Shown: positions 53,969 through 62,982 of the stretch, one piece after another
How positions within the stretch are numbered: the stretch's first letter is position 1
How the letters are laid out: the number at the start of each line of letters is the position of its first letter
Assembly (NCBI RefSeq): GCF_000233455.1
Contig: NZ_JH376423.1
Location: 186,001 to 250,000 of the forward strand
Direction: 5' to 3'
DNA: 64,000 nucleotides
DNA from: [Clostridium] citroniae WAL-17108
GTDB taxonomy: Bacteria > Bacillota > Clostridia > Lachnospirales > Lachnospiraceae
Position numbers and translations under genes: made by a program
The notes under the pieces: generated by a model
What the model was told of the DNA's origin: nothing
The model's input: the letters and a program-made list of their open reading frames with translations, nothing else
The model's database searches: none

Positions 53969-55318
53969 ATGCAGGAGAATTTTGACTTGAAAGAATTAAT
54001 GGAGCTGTTGGATACCAGGCAGTTCCGCAGACTAAAAGAGATATTGTTGGAGATGAACGAGGTGGATATCGCCTCCTTCATAGAGGAACTGGATTCAGAG
54101 AAGACAGTGGTGGTGTTCCGCATGCTGTCAAAGGAAGTGGCCAGTGATGTGTTCGCCAACCTTCCTGTGGAGGACCAGGAGCATATCATCAACAGCATAA
54201 CGGATTATGAGCTCAGCGCCATTGTCAACGACCTGTTTGTGGATGATGCGGTGGATATGCTGGAGGAGCTTCCTGCCAATGTGGTGAAGCGTGTGCTCCA
54301 GAACTCAACCGCCGGCACCAGACAGCTGATCAACCAGTTCCTCAAGTATCCGGAGAACAGCGCCGGAAGCATTATGACAGCCGAGTATGTGGGCCTTAAG
54401 AAGACCATGACCGTGGAACAGGCGTTTGCCTATATCCGCAAACATGGGGTGGATAAGGAGACCATCTATACCTGCTATGTGATGGATGCCAAACGGAGGC
54501 TGGAAGGGGTGGTCACGGTAAAGGACCTGCTGATGCATCCCTATGAGGAGATCATCGGCAATATCATGGACACCCATGTGATCAAGGCGGTGACCACAGA
54601 CGACCAGGAAGAGGTGGCCGAGAGCTTCCGCAAATATGACCTGTTAAGCCTTCCGGTTGTGGATCATGAGGAACGGCTGGTGGGGATCGTCACCGTGGAT
54701 GACGTGGTGGACGTGATGGAGCAGGAGGCAACCGAAGACTTTGAGAAGATGGCTGCCATGATCCCCAGTGAGAAACCATACCTGAAGACAGGGGTATTTG
54801 TCCTGGCAAAGAACAGGCTGGCCTGGCTTTTGATCCTTATGGTGAGCAGCATGATCACGGGCGGCATACTGGCCAAGTACGAGGCGGCATTTGCAGTGCT
54901 TCCCCTGCTGGTGACCTTTATCCCCATGCTGACAGACACAGGCGGCAACGCGGGCAGCCAGAGCAGTACCATGATCATCCGCGGCATGGCGGTGGGGGAG
55001 ATCGAGGCCAGGGACATATTCAAGGTATTGTGGAAGGAACTCAGGGTGGGCGTGATCGTGGGCGTTCTTTTGGGGCTGGTCAATTACATCCAGCTGGTCA
55101 TCCGTTTCCCGGGAAGGGAAATGCTCTGCCTCACCGTGGTCTTAAGCCTTCTGGCCACCGTGGTGATCGCCAAGACCATTGGCTGTGTGCTGCCCATTGT
55201 GGCCCAGGCCGTGCATTTGGACCCGGCTATTATGGCGGCGCCCCTTATTACCACCATTGTGGATGCGGTGAGCCTTATCATTTATTTTCAACTGGCCTGC
55301 AGCCTGTTAAGCATATAA
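53969..55318 (+). CDS. mgtE: Magnesium transporter MgtE
   Basis: About 449 residues. The frame is open from 53855, but the ATG at 53969 has AAAGGA upstream and starts the normal MgtE sequence MQENFDLKELMELL. The cytoplasmic N-domain (1-130) has VDDAVDMLEELPANVVKRVL. Two CBS domains follow (about 135-255), which sense magnesium and gate the channel. Five membrane helices end the protein, with PMLTDTGGNAGSQSSTMIIR carrying the pore-lining residues. It brings in Mg2+. The long leader upstream suggests control after transcription starts. Confidence 0.95.
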   Translation: MQENFDLKELMELLDTRQFRRLKEILLEMNEVDIASFIEELDSEKTVVVFRMLSKEVASDVFANLPVEDQEHIINSITDYELSAIVNDLFVDDAVDMLEELPANVVKRVLQNSTAGTRQLINQFLKYPENSAGSIMTAEYVGLKKTMTVEQAFAYIRKHGVDKETIYTCYVMDAKRRLEGVVTVKDLLMHPYEEIIGNIMDTHVIKAVTTDDQEEVAESFRKYDLLSLPVVDHEERLVGIVTVDDVVDVMEQEATEDFEKMAAMIPSEKPYLKTGVFVLAKNRLAWLLILMVSSMITGGILAKYEAAFAVLPLLVTFIPMLTDTGGNAGSQSSTMIIRGMAVGEIEARDIFKVLWKELRVGVIVGVLLGLVNYIQLVIRFPGREMLCLTVVLSLLATVVIAKTIGCVLPIVAQAVHLDPAIMAAPLITTIVDAVSLIIYFQLACSLLSI

Positions 55319-55571
55319 GTGCGCGCTGGGAAAATCAGCCGCAAAGATGGGCTGTCCTGAACAGTTACGAAAGGATTGCTGTGGATCAAGAAGAGACAAG
55401 AAAGAGAATGGAAGAGGGAAGGCATTCTGGGGAACGATATTGTGGAGGAGCATATGGTGGGGAATGACGGACATAGGTACCCGGCTGTTGGGATAAATCG
55501 TATAAATATTCAGAATATTCACATGCTGGTAAACAATAAACTAATAAGAATGAAATTTAATGAGAAAAGTA

Positions 55572-55600
55572 TTGACAAAACATGGGCGATTATGTATACT
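55572..55600 (+). promoter_or_regulatory. Consensus sigma-A promoter of a candidate RNA
   Basis: TTGACA at 55572-55577, a 17-bp spacer and TATACT at 55595-55600 (11 of 12 consensus bases). No protein gene follows before the terminator at 55959. Confidence 0.85.
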
Positions 55601-55606
55601 ATAAAT

Positions 55607-55959
55607 AACAAAAGAAACGAAATAAAAACAAGGAGGTACGGTCCGCCGGAAAGAGATTTTTCGTTTTCTATATAATTTTAAATTATATATGAAAACAGAG
55701 AATAAGAGATCTGCCTGATGAAATGTGAAAGGAAACCAGATACATGACCGGTTGATATTTTCATATACCAAGTAGATTATCAATGAACGGGAACATTTTA
55801 ATGATATGACGAGAAAGTATCAGTAAAATGAAATTGATAATGAAAGGTGAAAATAAAAACAGTACATGTAAAGGGATGACTAAAACACAAAGTAAAGAGA
55901 GCAGAGAAACAAAAAACAGGTATCGAGAAAGAGAAATCTGAATCGGTACCTGTTTTTTT
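55607..55959 (+). ncRNA. Candidate noncoding RNA, about 350 nt
   Basis: The segment runs from the expected start point of a near-perfect promoter to a strong intrinsic terminator. It has no ORF longer than a few codons behind a ribosome site. It includes an AT-rich hairpin at about 55663-55697 (GTTTTC arm with GAAAAC) and an A/G-rich body. It does not show the conserved pieces I know of RNase P RNA, tmRNA, 6S RNA or SRP RNA. It could instead be a leader for the nucleoside operon cut short by its terminator, or decayed sequence. The function is unknown. Confidence 0.5.
55910..55959 (+). terminator. Strong intrinsic terminator of the candidate RNA
   Basis: ACAGGTATCGA (55916-55926) pairs with TCGGTACCTGT (55943-55953), one G-U pair, then a run of Ts. 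An A-run before the stem extends pairing with the T-run and would let it work on the other strand too. Confidence 0.88.
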
Positions 55960-56167
55960 GTTGTGTCAAAACCAGTAAAACAGGAGTTGTCATCATGATT
56001 TAGAAGTGTCCAACAGATGTACCTGATACCGTGGCCAAATTATGTTATATGGCGGGTACTAGTATTGATTCATCCAGGAAATCCCAATAAGATTAAAATA
56101 GTGCACAAAATCCCCCCTCCGTTTTCGTGGAGTTTTAACGAAATGAAGGAAAACACAAAAAAATAGA

Positions 56168-56219
56168 TTTACAAATCAATAAAGTAGTGATACATTTTAA
56201 ATAACTTGTTAAACAAGTT
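56168..56219 (+). promoter_or_regulatory. Nucleoside-operon promoter with overlapping operator
   Basis: TTTACA at 56168-56173, a 17-bp spacer and TACATT at 56191-56196 form the promoter. The near-perfect 17-bp palindrome AACTTGTTAAACAAGTT lies at 56203-56219, over the transcription start. A further half-site AAACAAGTCT is at 56244-56253. The GntR/UTRA regulator encoded in the same operon is the likely binder, acting as repressor. Confidence 0.65.
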
Positions 56220-56271
56220 TAGAAACATATTTAAAGAGTGATAAAACAAGTCTAAAATGGAGGGGAATCAA

Positions 56272-57357
56272 ATGAAAAAAACAATGAAAAAATGGGCAGT
56301 TCTTTTAGCAGCAGTCAGCATGGCAGGCAGCGCAATCATGGGATGCGGCGCATCCGCCACAGGAAGCGGAGCCCAGAGTAAAGAGGAGAAGTCCGGTAAT
56401 GAATCAGGAAGCGCCGGTGCGGCGGAGGGAGCGATCCATGTGGGCATCATATTTACCGAGGCAGGCCTTGGGGGAAACTCCTTTAACGACCTGGCGCTGG
56501 AGGGAGTAAAGCAGGCAGCTGAGGACTTTGGCATTACATATGATGAAGTGGAGCCTAAATCCGTGTCGGATGAGGAGATCATCCAGGATGAGATGGCGGC
56601 ATCAGGGGATTATGACCTGATCATCTGTGTGGGGGCGGAACAGGTGGACGCCCTGACCAATGTGGCCAATACATATCCGGAACAAAGGTTTGCCCTGTTG
56701 GACGCAACCTCGGATCTGTCCAATGTGGCATCCTATTCATGCAAGGAACAGGAAGGAGCTTTCCTGGCAGGCGCCCTGGCAGCCCTGGCAAAACAGGAGA
56801 AGATAGACGGTAAACTGGGGGACAGCAAGACCATTGGATTTATCGGCGGAGTGGACAATCCACTGATCAACCGCTTTGCGGCAGGCTACCAGGCGGGAGC
56901 CCAGTATATAGAGCCGGAGATGAAGGTGCTGATCGATTATGCGGGAGGTTTTAATGACCCCACCACGGCAAAGACCATTGCCAATACCTTTGTGGAAAAA
57001 GATGCGGATGTGATCTTCCATGCAGCGGGAGCTTCCGGAATGGGTATGTTCCAGGCAGCGGAGGAAAAGGGATTTGTGGCCATTGGAGTGAATCTGAACC
57101 AAAACGGCATTGCGCCTGACTATGTGATGGCAAGTATGCTTAAAAAGCTGGATTCCTGCGCTTACCATGCAATTGCCAGCGTTGTGGAGGGAACCTACAC
57201 AGGGGAGAATCAGATGCTGGGATTAAGTGACGGCGGTGTGGATGTAACAGTGGAGCAGAGCAATATCCAGGTAACGGATCAGATACTTGAGCAGCTGGAA
57301 GAACTGAAACAAAAAGTGATAGCAGGAGAGATCCAGGTTCCCTCTGAGCTGAACTAA
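56272..57357 (+). CDS. BMP-family nucleoside-binding lipoprotein
   Basis: About 361 residues from the ATG at 56272, which has GGAGGGG before it. The signal peptide ends in the lipobox IMGC (Cys25). The BMP/PnrA domain begins at IHVGIIFTEAGLGGNSFNDLAL, with later hallmarks RFALLDATSDLSNVASYSCKEQ, TIGFIGGVDNPLINRFAAGY and VIFHAAGASGMGMFQA. BMP proteins bind purine nucleosides and pass them to an ABC importer. It is the first gene of an operon with the ATPase, two permeases and a nucleoside phosphorylase, which strongly supports this. Confidence 0.94.
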   Translation: MKKTMKKWAVLLAAVSMAGSAIMGCGASATGSGAQSKEEKSGNESGSAGAAEGAIHVGIIFTEAGLGGNSFNDLALEGVKQAAEDFGITYDEVEPKSVSDEEIIQDEMAASGDYDLIICVGAEQVDALTNVANTYPEQRFALLDATSDLSNVASYSCKEQEGAFLAGALAALAKQEKIDGKLGDSKTIGFIGGVDNPLINRFAAGYQAGAQYIEPEMKVLIDYAGGFNDPTTAKTIANTFVEKDADVIFHAAGASGMGMFQAAEEKGFVAIGVNLNQNGIAPDYVMASMLKKLDSCAYHAIASVVEGTYTGENQMLGLSDGGVDVTVEQSNIQVTDQILEQLEELKQKVIAGEIQVPSELN

Positions 57358-57373
57358 AAAACAGGAGGCAGGT

Positions 57374-58891
57374 ATGGACGCAATCAAAATGGTTGGCATT
57401 GTAAAATGCTTTGGGCCGGTACGCGCCAATGACGGCATTGATTTTACGGTAAAACACCAGGAGATCCACTGTCTTCTGGGAGAAAACGGAACAGGGAAAA
57501 GTACTCTTATGAATATCCTGTTCGGGTTATATCATCCCGATGCCGGGGAGATCTTTATCAATGAAAAAAAGGCATCCATTGCAAATCCCAATGATGCATA
57601 TGCGCTGGGAATAGGAATGGTACATCAGCACTTTATGCTGGTAGGCCAGCTGACCGTGTTGGAAAACATCATCCTGGGAAAAGAGTCAGGCGGATTTTTC
57701 CTGAACCGCAGGGAGAGCCGTGCCAGGGTGGAAGAACTGGTGGAGCGGTTTGGGTTCAGGATCGACCTGGATGAGAAGGTGGTCAACCTATCCGTGGGTA
57801 TGAAGCAGCGTGTGGAGATCCTTAAAACCCTGTACAGGGGGGCTGATATCATTATACTGGATGAGCCCACGGCCGTGCTCACGCCCCAGGAGGTGGAGGA
57901 GCTGTTTAAGATTCTCAGACAGCTGAAAAAGAGCGGAAAGACCATTGTATTCATCACCCACAAGCTCAATGAGACTATGTCCCTGTCCGACCGGATTACT
58001 GTTATACGCAAAGGAAAGGTAGTATTCTGCTGCAACACCCAGGACACCAATGAGAAGGAGCTGGCCACACAGATGGTGGGCAGACAGGTAGAATCCGTGG
58101 TTGCAAAGAAAGGGCAGCAGACAGGGGATGTGGTCCTGGAGTTAAAGGAAGTCCGGCTTCATGAGAGAGCGGAACACACCGTGAGCCTGACTGTCCGGGC
58201 AGGGGAGATCCTGGGAATAGCCGGGGTGGACGGAAACGGACAGCAGGAACTGGAGGAGATGATCGTGGGAAACCGGAAGGTGACGGAGGGGAGCATCCTG
58301 CTTGGCGGAAAGCCGATCCATACCCTGCCGGTAAAGGACAGGAAAGCCATGGGAATCGGATATATACCCTCCGACCGCCACAAGAATGCCATGGTATCCG
58401 GATTCTCCATTACGGAAAATTTTCTTCTGGGGTATCAGAATACACCGGAATACTGTAAAAAAGGGTTTATTGATTATGACAGGCTGAAGCAGGATGCCGG
58501 CAAACAGGTGGAGGCATTTGAGATCAAGGTTGCAGGCGTGGAACAGGAGATCGGGCAGCTTTCAGGAGGCAACCAGCAGAAGGTCATCCTTGGAAGGGAG
58601 ATCAGCCACGATCCGGGGCTGGTGCTGGTAGCCCAGCCTGTGCGGGGACTGGATATCGGAGCCATTGAGCGTGTACATAAAACACTGCTTCAGCTAAAGG
58701 AGCAGGGAAAAGCCATCCTTCTGATTTCAGCCGAGCTGTCTGAGGTCATGAACTTAAGCGACCGTATCGCCGTGTTCTATGAGGGGGAGGCCAGCGCCCA
58801 GTTTACAAATGGGGAGTACACAAAAGAGGAGATCGGACTGTTTATGGCAGGAAAGAGACAGGAGGTAAATGTTCATGAAATGGATATGTAA
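57374..58891 (+). CDS. ABC transporter ATPase, nucleoside-type with two ATP domains
   Basis: 505 residues with two fused ABC domains. The first has Walker A GENGTGKST, signature LSVGMKQRV and Walker B IIILDEPTAVL. The second (from about 250) has a changed Walker A, GVDGNGQQE, and signature LSGGNQQKV, as is normal in sugar and nucleoside importers such as RbsA, YufO and NupA. It energises the two permeases that follow. It begins 16 bp after the lipoprotein gene and overlaps the first permease by 17 bp. Confidence 0.95.
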   Translation: MDAIKMVGIVKCFGPVRANDGIDFTVKHQEIHCLLGENGTGKSTLMNILFGLYHPDAGEIFINEKKASIANPNDAYALGIGMVHQHFMLVGQLTVLENIILGKESGGFFLNRRESRARVEELVERFGFRIDLDEKVVNLSVGMKQRVEILKTLYRGADIIILDEPTAVLTPQEVEELFKILRQLKKSGKTIVFITHKLNETMSLSDRITVIRKGKVVFCCNTQDTNEKELATQMVGRQVESVVAKKGQQTGDVVLELKEVRLHERAEHTVSLTVRAGEILGIAGVDGNGQQELEEMIVGNRKVTEGSILLGGKPIHTLPVKDRKAMGIGYIPSDRHKNAMVSGFSITENFLLGYQNTPEYCKKGFIDYDRLKQDAGKQVEAFEIKVAGVEQEIGQLSGGNQQKVILGREISHDPGLVLVAQPVRGLDIGAIERVHKTLLQLKEQGKAILLISAELSEVMNLSDRIAVFYEGEASAQFTNGEYTKEEIGLFMAGKRQEVNVHEMDM

Positions 58892-59906
58892 TAAGAAGAC
58901 CGCAGAGGTCGGAAAATCCCTGGCAGCCATAGGAGTAGCCCTTATTATAGGCGCTCTGTTCATCCTTCTGGCAGGCGAATCCCCCATCAAAGCTTATTCA
59001 TCCCTGATACAGGGCGCATTGGGTACGCCCCAGTCCATTGCCAACACCATCAGCAAGAGCATTCCGCTGGCGTTTACGGGACTGGCTGTGGCCATGGGTT
59101 CCCGGTGCGGCATGCTGAACATCGGCGCGGAAGGCCAGCTTCATGCGGGAGCCATGGCAAGCGTCATCACGGCCCTTACACTGAGCTTTCTTCCGGCTCC
59201 TGTGCTGCTGGTCGTCAGCATCCTGGCAGGTATCCTTGCCGGGATGGCGGTGGGCAGCGTGCCGGGGATATTCAAAGCCAGATTCAGTACCAATGAGGTC
59301 ATTGTGGCCATTATGCTCAATTATATCTGCACCCTGTTCACCTCCTATCTGGTCAACGGTCCCTATAAGACAGAGGGGTCCACGGCCCAGACCGAGCTGA
59401 TTGCAGAGGAGATCTGGTTTGGCAAGCTGCTGCCCAGGACTCAGCTGACCGTGGCGCTGTTCCTGCTTCTGTTTATAGCAGCCGCCATGTACATTTTCCT
59501 GTGGAAGACCTCGGTGGGATATCAGCTGCGGGCAGTGGGGGCCAACCCTTCAGCCGCCGGTACGGCCGGTATCCGGGTCAATCTGTTCCTGATCATGTCC
59601 ATGACTCTCAGCGGCGGTATTGCAGCCCTGGCCGGAGTGACCGAAGTATTTGGAAAATATCACAGGTTTATAGAAGGTTTCTCGCCTTCCTTTGGATTTA
59701 CGGGGATCGCAGTAGCCATTCTGGGCAGGAACCACCCCGCAGGCGTGCTTCTCACGGCCCTGCTCTTTGGGATCATGGACATGGGTTCTCTGCGCATGAG
59801 CAGGGAGACCATGGTCAGCACAAACATGGTAACTGTAATACAGAGCCTGGTGATCCTGTTGGTGGCAGCGCCGGAACTGATCAAATGGACCAGAAAGAGA
59901 GGATGA
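58875..59906 (+). CDS. Nucleoside ABC transporter permease 1
   Basis: About 343 residues from the ATG at 58875, with AGGAGG 9 bp upstream; an ATG at 58869 is too close to that site. It has 8-9 hydrophobic segments of the BPD_transp_2 family, with the conserved MGSRCGMLNIGAEGQLHAGA and NEVIVAIMLNYI. It is similar to YufP/NupB of nucleoside importers and pairs with the next gene to form the channel. It overlaps the ATPase gene and ends 3 bp before the second permease. Confidence 0.94.
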   Translation: MKWICNKKTAEVGKSLAAIGVALIIGALFILLAGESPIKAYSSLIQGALGTPQSIANTISKSIPLAFTGLAVAMGSRCGMLNIGAEGQLHAGAMASVITALTLSFLPAPVLLVVSILAGILAGMAVGSVPGIFKARFSTNEVIVAIMLNYICTLFTSYLVNGPYKTEGSTAQTELIAEEIWFGKLLPRTQLTVALFLLLFIAAAMYIFLWKTSVGYQLRAVGANPSAAGTAGIRVNLFLIMSMTLSGGIAALAGVTEVFGKYHRFIEGFSPSFGFTGIAVAILGRNHPAGVLLTALLFGIMDMGSLRMSRETMVSTNMVTVIQSLVILLVAAPELIKWTRKRG

Positions 59907-59909
59907 CAT

Positions 59910-60815
59910 ATGGATATGATCAATAATTTTATCGGACTTACCCTGCAGCTGTCCGTTCCCATTGTCCTGGGAGCCCTGTGCGGCACCATTGCGGAGCGGG
60001 GAGGCATTATCCTGCTGGGTGTGGAAGGCATTATGCTCATAGGAGCTTTTGCCGGCGTGGCCGGTTCCTACGCCGCTGGTTCGGCTCTGGCGGGAGTGGC
60101 CCTGTCTCTTGTATTGGGCGGCGTGATCGGCTGGTTTTACGCACTTTTCTGCTTAAAATGGAAAGCGCACCAGTCTGTGGTGGGCGTAGGGATCAACCTG
60201 TTTGCCAGCGGGATCACAGCAGTTATGCTTAAGACGATCTGGCAGACGGAAGGCATGTCGGAATCCGTGGCATCCATCCCCAACCTGACTGTTCCGGGGC
60301 TTTCCAGGATTCCCGTCTTAGGGGCCCTGTTTAAGGAACAGTCCCCCTATCTCTATGGGATGTTCCTGATTGTGGGGGCTGTGTGGATCGTGTTTTATAA
60401 GACAAAATTCGGACTCAGGTACAGGGCCATGGGTGACCAGCCCTATGCGGTGCAGACCGCCGGGGTGCAGGTAAACCGTTACCGCTATATTGCCATGATC
60501 ATAGCGGGAAGTATTGCCGGACTGGCAGGCTCCTATCTCTCCATTTCCCAGAACAACCTGTTTGTGGTGGACATGACAGCGGGCAGGGGATTCATGGGAC
60601 TGGCGGCCAATATCTTTGGCGGATGGCAGCCTCTGGGCTCCATGGGAGCGGGCATGATATTTGCAGTTGCCCAGGCGGCCAGATTTTATCTCACGGATGT
60701 GGCCATCCCCTCCCAGTTCGTGCAGATGCTGCCCTATGCAGTGACCCTGATCGTGCTGCTGTTTGTGGGAAAACGGGTAAAAGGTCCGGAAGCACTTGGC
60801 AAATTGGTGGATTAG
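59910..60815 (+). CDS. Nucleoside ABC transporter permease 2
   Basis: 301 residues with about eight membrane segments of the BPD_transp_2 family. The signature LCGTIAERGGIILLGVEGIM near residue 25 matches the equivalent stretch of permease 1, and VGVGINLFASGITAVM is the second conserved block. It resembles YufQ/NupC, the shorter partner permease in such systems. It lies 3 bp after permease 1. The regulator gene follows after 50 bp. Confidence 0.94.
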   Translation: MDMINNFIGLTLQLSVPIVLGALCGTIAERGGIILLGVEGIMLIGAFAGVAGSYAAGSALAGVALSLVLGGVIGWFYALFCLKWKAHQSVVGVGINLFASGITAVMLKTIWQTEGMSESVASIPNLTVPGLSRIPVLGALFKEQSPYLYGMFLIVGAVWIVFYKTKFGLRYRAMGDQPYAVQTAGVQVNRYRYIAMIIAGSIAGLAGSYLSISQNNLFVVDMTAGRGFMGLAANIFGGWQPLGSMGAGMIFAVAQAARFYLTDVAIPSQFVQMLPYAVTLIVLLFVGKRVKGPEALGKLVD

Positions 60816-60865
60816 TCCTATACTAGAACTGACACCAAAGCGCATGAAAGGAGCACAAGAGACCT

Positions 60866-61633
60866 GTGAAGGATACCGTTATTAAAGAGAAGAATGTAAA
60901 GATACCGTTATATGTGACTGCATATGAGACCATCAGCCAGTGGCTGAAAGAGGGAAAATACAAAGCTGGAGACAAACTGCCCGGGGAGAATATCCTGGCG
61001 GAACAGCTTCAGGTCAGCAGAGGCACATTGCGGCAGGCTATGCTGCTCCTTCAGGAAGATGGATTGATCATTAATCATCAGGGAAAGGGAAATATTGTCC
61101 TTTCTAATCAGGATATGAGTAAAGGTGGGCTGGAAAAAGTCGGGAATCCAATTGTGGACTTCTGCATCCAGCCCGTGGACCGGGTGGTGACCTCCATCGG
61201 TTTCCAGCCGGCCACACAAAAGCACCAGCAGGTGCTGAAACTCCGGCCGTCCAGTGTGGTGGCTGTCATTGACATCACCTACTACTGCGGGGAGACGCCG
61301 GCCGGATTCGCCATGGTGTATATGCCCCATGAGATACTGGACAGCAGCGATGTGGATCTGGAGGATACGGATACCGTTTACCGGTACTATACGGAGCTTT
61401 TGTCCTCCAACGGACTGTACAGTGACACAAAGATCCGTCTGGGACAGGCGAGGGAACGTCTGGCCAATATACTTTGCATCCAGGAGGGAGATCCCCTCTT
61501 ACTTCTGGAGGAGGTGCTCTATACGGAATACGACACACCGGTATTGTCCCAGAAGCTGTTTTTCGGCCCTGACCAGCATGAGCTGAGTATCAGGAGAAAG
61601 AATGACAGGAATACTATAAAAAAATTGGAGTAA
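60866..61633 (+). CDS. GntR-family regulator with UTRA sensor domain
   Basis: 255 residues. The GntR winged helix (about 12-82) has KLPGENILAEQLQVSRGTLRQA. The UTRA ligand-binding domain (about 95-245) has VLKLRPSSVVAVIDITYYC and GQARERLANILCIQEGDPLL. HutC-type regulators bind a small molecule that releases them from DNA. Because the gene sits inside the nucleoside operon, a nucleoside or its product is a reasonable effector, and the palindrome at 56203-56219 is the likely target. The start is a GTG with AAAGGAG upstream. Confidence 0.92.
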   Translation: MKDTVIKEKNVKIPLYVTAYETISQWLKEGKYKAGDKLPGENILAEQLQVSRGTLRQAMLLLQEDGLIINHQGKGNIVLSNQDMSKGGLEKVGNPIVDFCIQPVDRVVTSIGFQPATQKHQQVLKLRPSSVVAVIDITYYCGETPAGFAMVYMPHEILDSSDVDLEDTDTVYRYYTELLSSNGLYSDTKIRLGQARERLANILCIQEGDPLLLLEEVLYTEYDTPVLSQKLFFGPDQHELSIRRKNDRNTIKKLE

Positions 61634-61638
61634 TAGAC

Positions 61639-62340
61639 ATGAAAACATTTCATAACGAAGCGGAGCCAGGACAGATCGGCAGCACGGTCCTGATGCCGGG
61701 AGATCCTTTGCGGGCAAAATACATTGCGCAGACCTATCTGACCGATGCAATGTGTTATAACCGTGTCAGGGGAATGAACGGATATACTGGTTACTATAAA
61801 GGGAAAAAGATTTCAGTCCAGGGAAGCGGGATGGGGATCCCATCCATGGGCATCTATGCATATGAGCTCTACCAGAATTATGATGTGGATACCATTATCC
61901 GCATAGGCACGGCCGGTGCCATCCACAGGGATGTGGAGGTGGGGGATCTGATCTTTGCCATGGGGTGCTGCACCAATTCCAATTTCCCGGCCCAGTATCA
62001 TCTGCCGGGCACATTTGCACCCATTGCTGATTTTAGTCTGCTGTCAGCCGCTGTCAGCCAGGCCCAAGGCAGCAGGATCCCCTTTCGGGTGGGCAATGTA
62101 TTCAGCTCAGATGTATTTTATGAAGACCGGAAAGGGGAAAAGGGGGAATGGGAGAAAATGGGCGTACTGGTCCAGGAGATGGAGACCCTGTCCCTTTACT
62201 GTACGGCTGCCCGGGCCGGAAAGCGCGCCCTGGGCATGCTGACAGTGGGCAGCAGCATCCATACGGACAGGGCCCTGACCAATGGGGAACGTGAGAGAAA
62301 CCTGGATGCCATGATCCAGTGTGCATTGGAGATCGCATAA
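61639..62340 (+). CDS. PNP/uridine-phosphorylase-family nucleoside phosphorylase (DeoD-like)
   Basis: 233 residues, the usual DeoD length. It has GDPLRAKYIAQTYL, VQGSGMGIPSMGIYAYEL, IRIGTAGAIHRDVEVGDL and the substrate-site QEMETLSLY. It should split a nucleoside with phosphate into a base and (deoxy)ribose 1-phosphate. It closes the nucleoside uptake operon, so imported nucleosides can be used at once. The position of the catalytic aspartate of E. coli PNP (Asp204, in TVSDHI) is here TVGSSI, so that aspartate is missing, while the arginine in NGERERN is kept. This could mean a changed substrate range. The stop lies 5 bp from the convergent glycosylase gene. Confidence 0.88.
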   Translation: MKTFHNEAEPGQIGSTVLMPGDPLRAKYIAQTYLTDAMCYNRVRGMNGYTGYYKGKKISVQGSGMGIPSMGIYAYELYQNYDVDTIIRIGTAGAIHRDVEVGDLIFAMGCCTNSNFPAQYHLPGTFAPIADFSLLSAAVSQAQGSRIPFRVGNVFSSDVFYEDRKGEKGEWEKMGVLVQEMETLSLYCTAARAGKRALGMLTVGSSIHTDRALTNGERERNLDAMIQCALEIA

Positions 62341-62345
62341 TCAGG

Positions 62346-62882
62346 TTACCTCCCGGCCTCCAGAAGGGGGAGCAGCACATCGCCCCAGTCCTTTTCCAGG
62401 CGGTCCAGTGTAAAAGCGGCATTGGCAGGACTGGTGGAGGGGCATTTGACAGCGTCCCTTCCCGTGTGTTGGCGGCAGTATTTTACATAGAGGCGGTGGG
62501 CTGTGCTGCCATTGGTGATGATCTCCCTTATGTCGGCGGCCTGTAAGATGCGCTCCAGATCCATGGGGGTGACATTACAGATGCTCTGGTCGCTGGAACC
62601 CTTGATGTCACAGGAGTGGATCACGTCCCAGAGGGCGATCCCGTGTCTCAGCAGGATGGACTTTTTTCCTTGATATTCAGGAGGAAATGTTTCCTTTAAC
62701 AGCCGCCCCATCAGTTTCCAGAACCGGTTCTGGGGATGCCCGTAATAAAAATTTTGTTCCCTGGACTTAACGGAGGGGAAGCTGCCCAGGATCAGGATGC
62801 GTGAATTCCGGTCATATACAGGTTCCAGGGAATGGGAAACCCTGGTATAGCCAGGAAGCAGAAGGTCTTTGTTTTCATTCAT
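62346..62882 (-). CDS. DNA-deoxyinosine-type glycosylase (UDG superfamily)
   Basis: 178 residues. It has the UDG fold start RILILGSFPSVKSREQNFYYG with the catalytic loop, then HPQNRFWKLMGRLL, and INGSTAH-like ITNGSTAHRLYV near the end. This matches the small family 6 / hypoxanthine-DNA glycosylase group that removes deaminated bases. It has no partner gene nearby. The ribosome site is AAAAGGAG. It could also act on uracil. Confidence 0.88.
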   Translation of the reverse strand: MNENKDLLLPGYTRVSHSLEPVYDRNSRILILGSFPSVKSREQNFYYGHPQNRFWKLMGRLLKETFPPEYQGKKSILLRHGIALWDVIHSCDIKGSSDQSICNVTPMDLERILQAADIREIITNGSTAHRLYVKYCRQHTGRDAVKCPSTSPANAAFTLDRLEKDWGDVLLPLLEAGR

Positions 62883-62982
62883 TGTGTGGTTCTCCTTTTG
62901 TACTGCGGATAAATTTGGCGGAAATACGGCCTGACTTCATTGTACCATCATTTGGATATTTAGCAACTTCTGGAAACTTCTA

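Larger units (their letters stand above)
55319..56271. other. Gene-less stretch between mgtE and the nucleoside operon
   Basis: About 950 bp with no credible protein gene. One open frame at 55376-55675 has no good ribosome site and unlikely composition. The stretch turns AT-rich from about 55495. It holds a consensus promoter (55572-55600), a candidate RNA ending in a terminator at 55959, an AT-rich hairpin, and the promoter/operator of the next operon at 56168-56219. A ribosome-site-like AGGAGGT at 55631 has no start codon after it. Confidence 0.7.

Noticed and set aside
55631-55660. AGGAGGT as a ribosome site of a hidden gene
   Set aside because: No ATG, GTG or TTG follows at usable spacing, and the frames soon stop.
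55376-55675. 99-residue plus-strand frame after mgtE
   Set aside because: No ribosome site, low-complexity ending, and it crosses the consensus promoter at 55572-55600.
55960-56256. Purine riboswitch before the nucleoside operon
   Set aside because: I looked for the conserved purine-aptamer sequence pieces and saw none. The palindromic operator explains control better.
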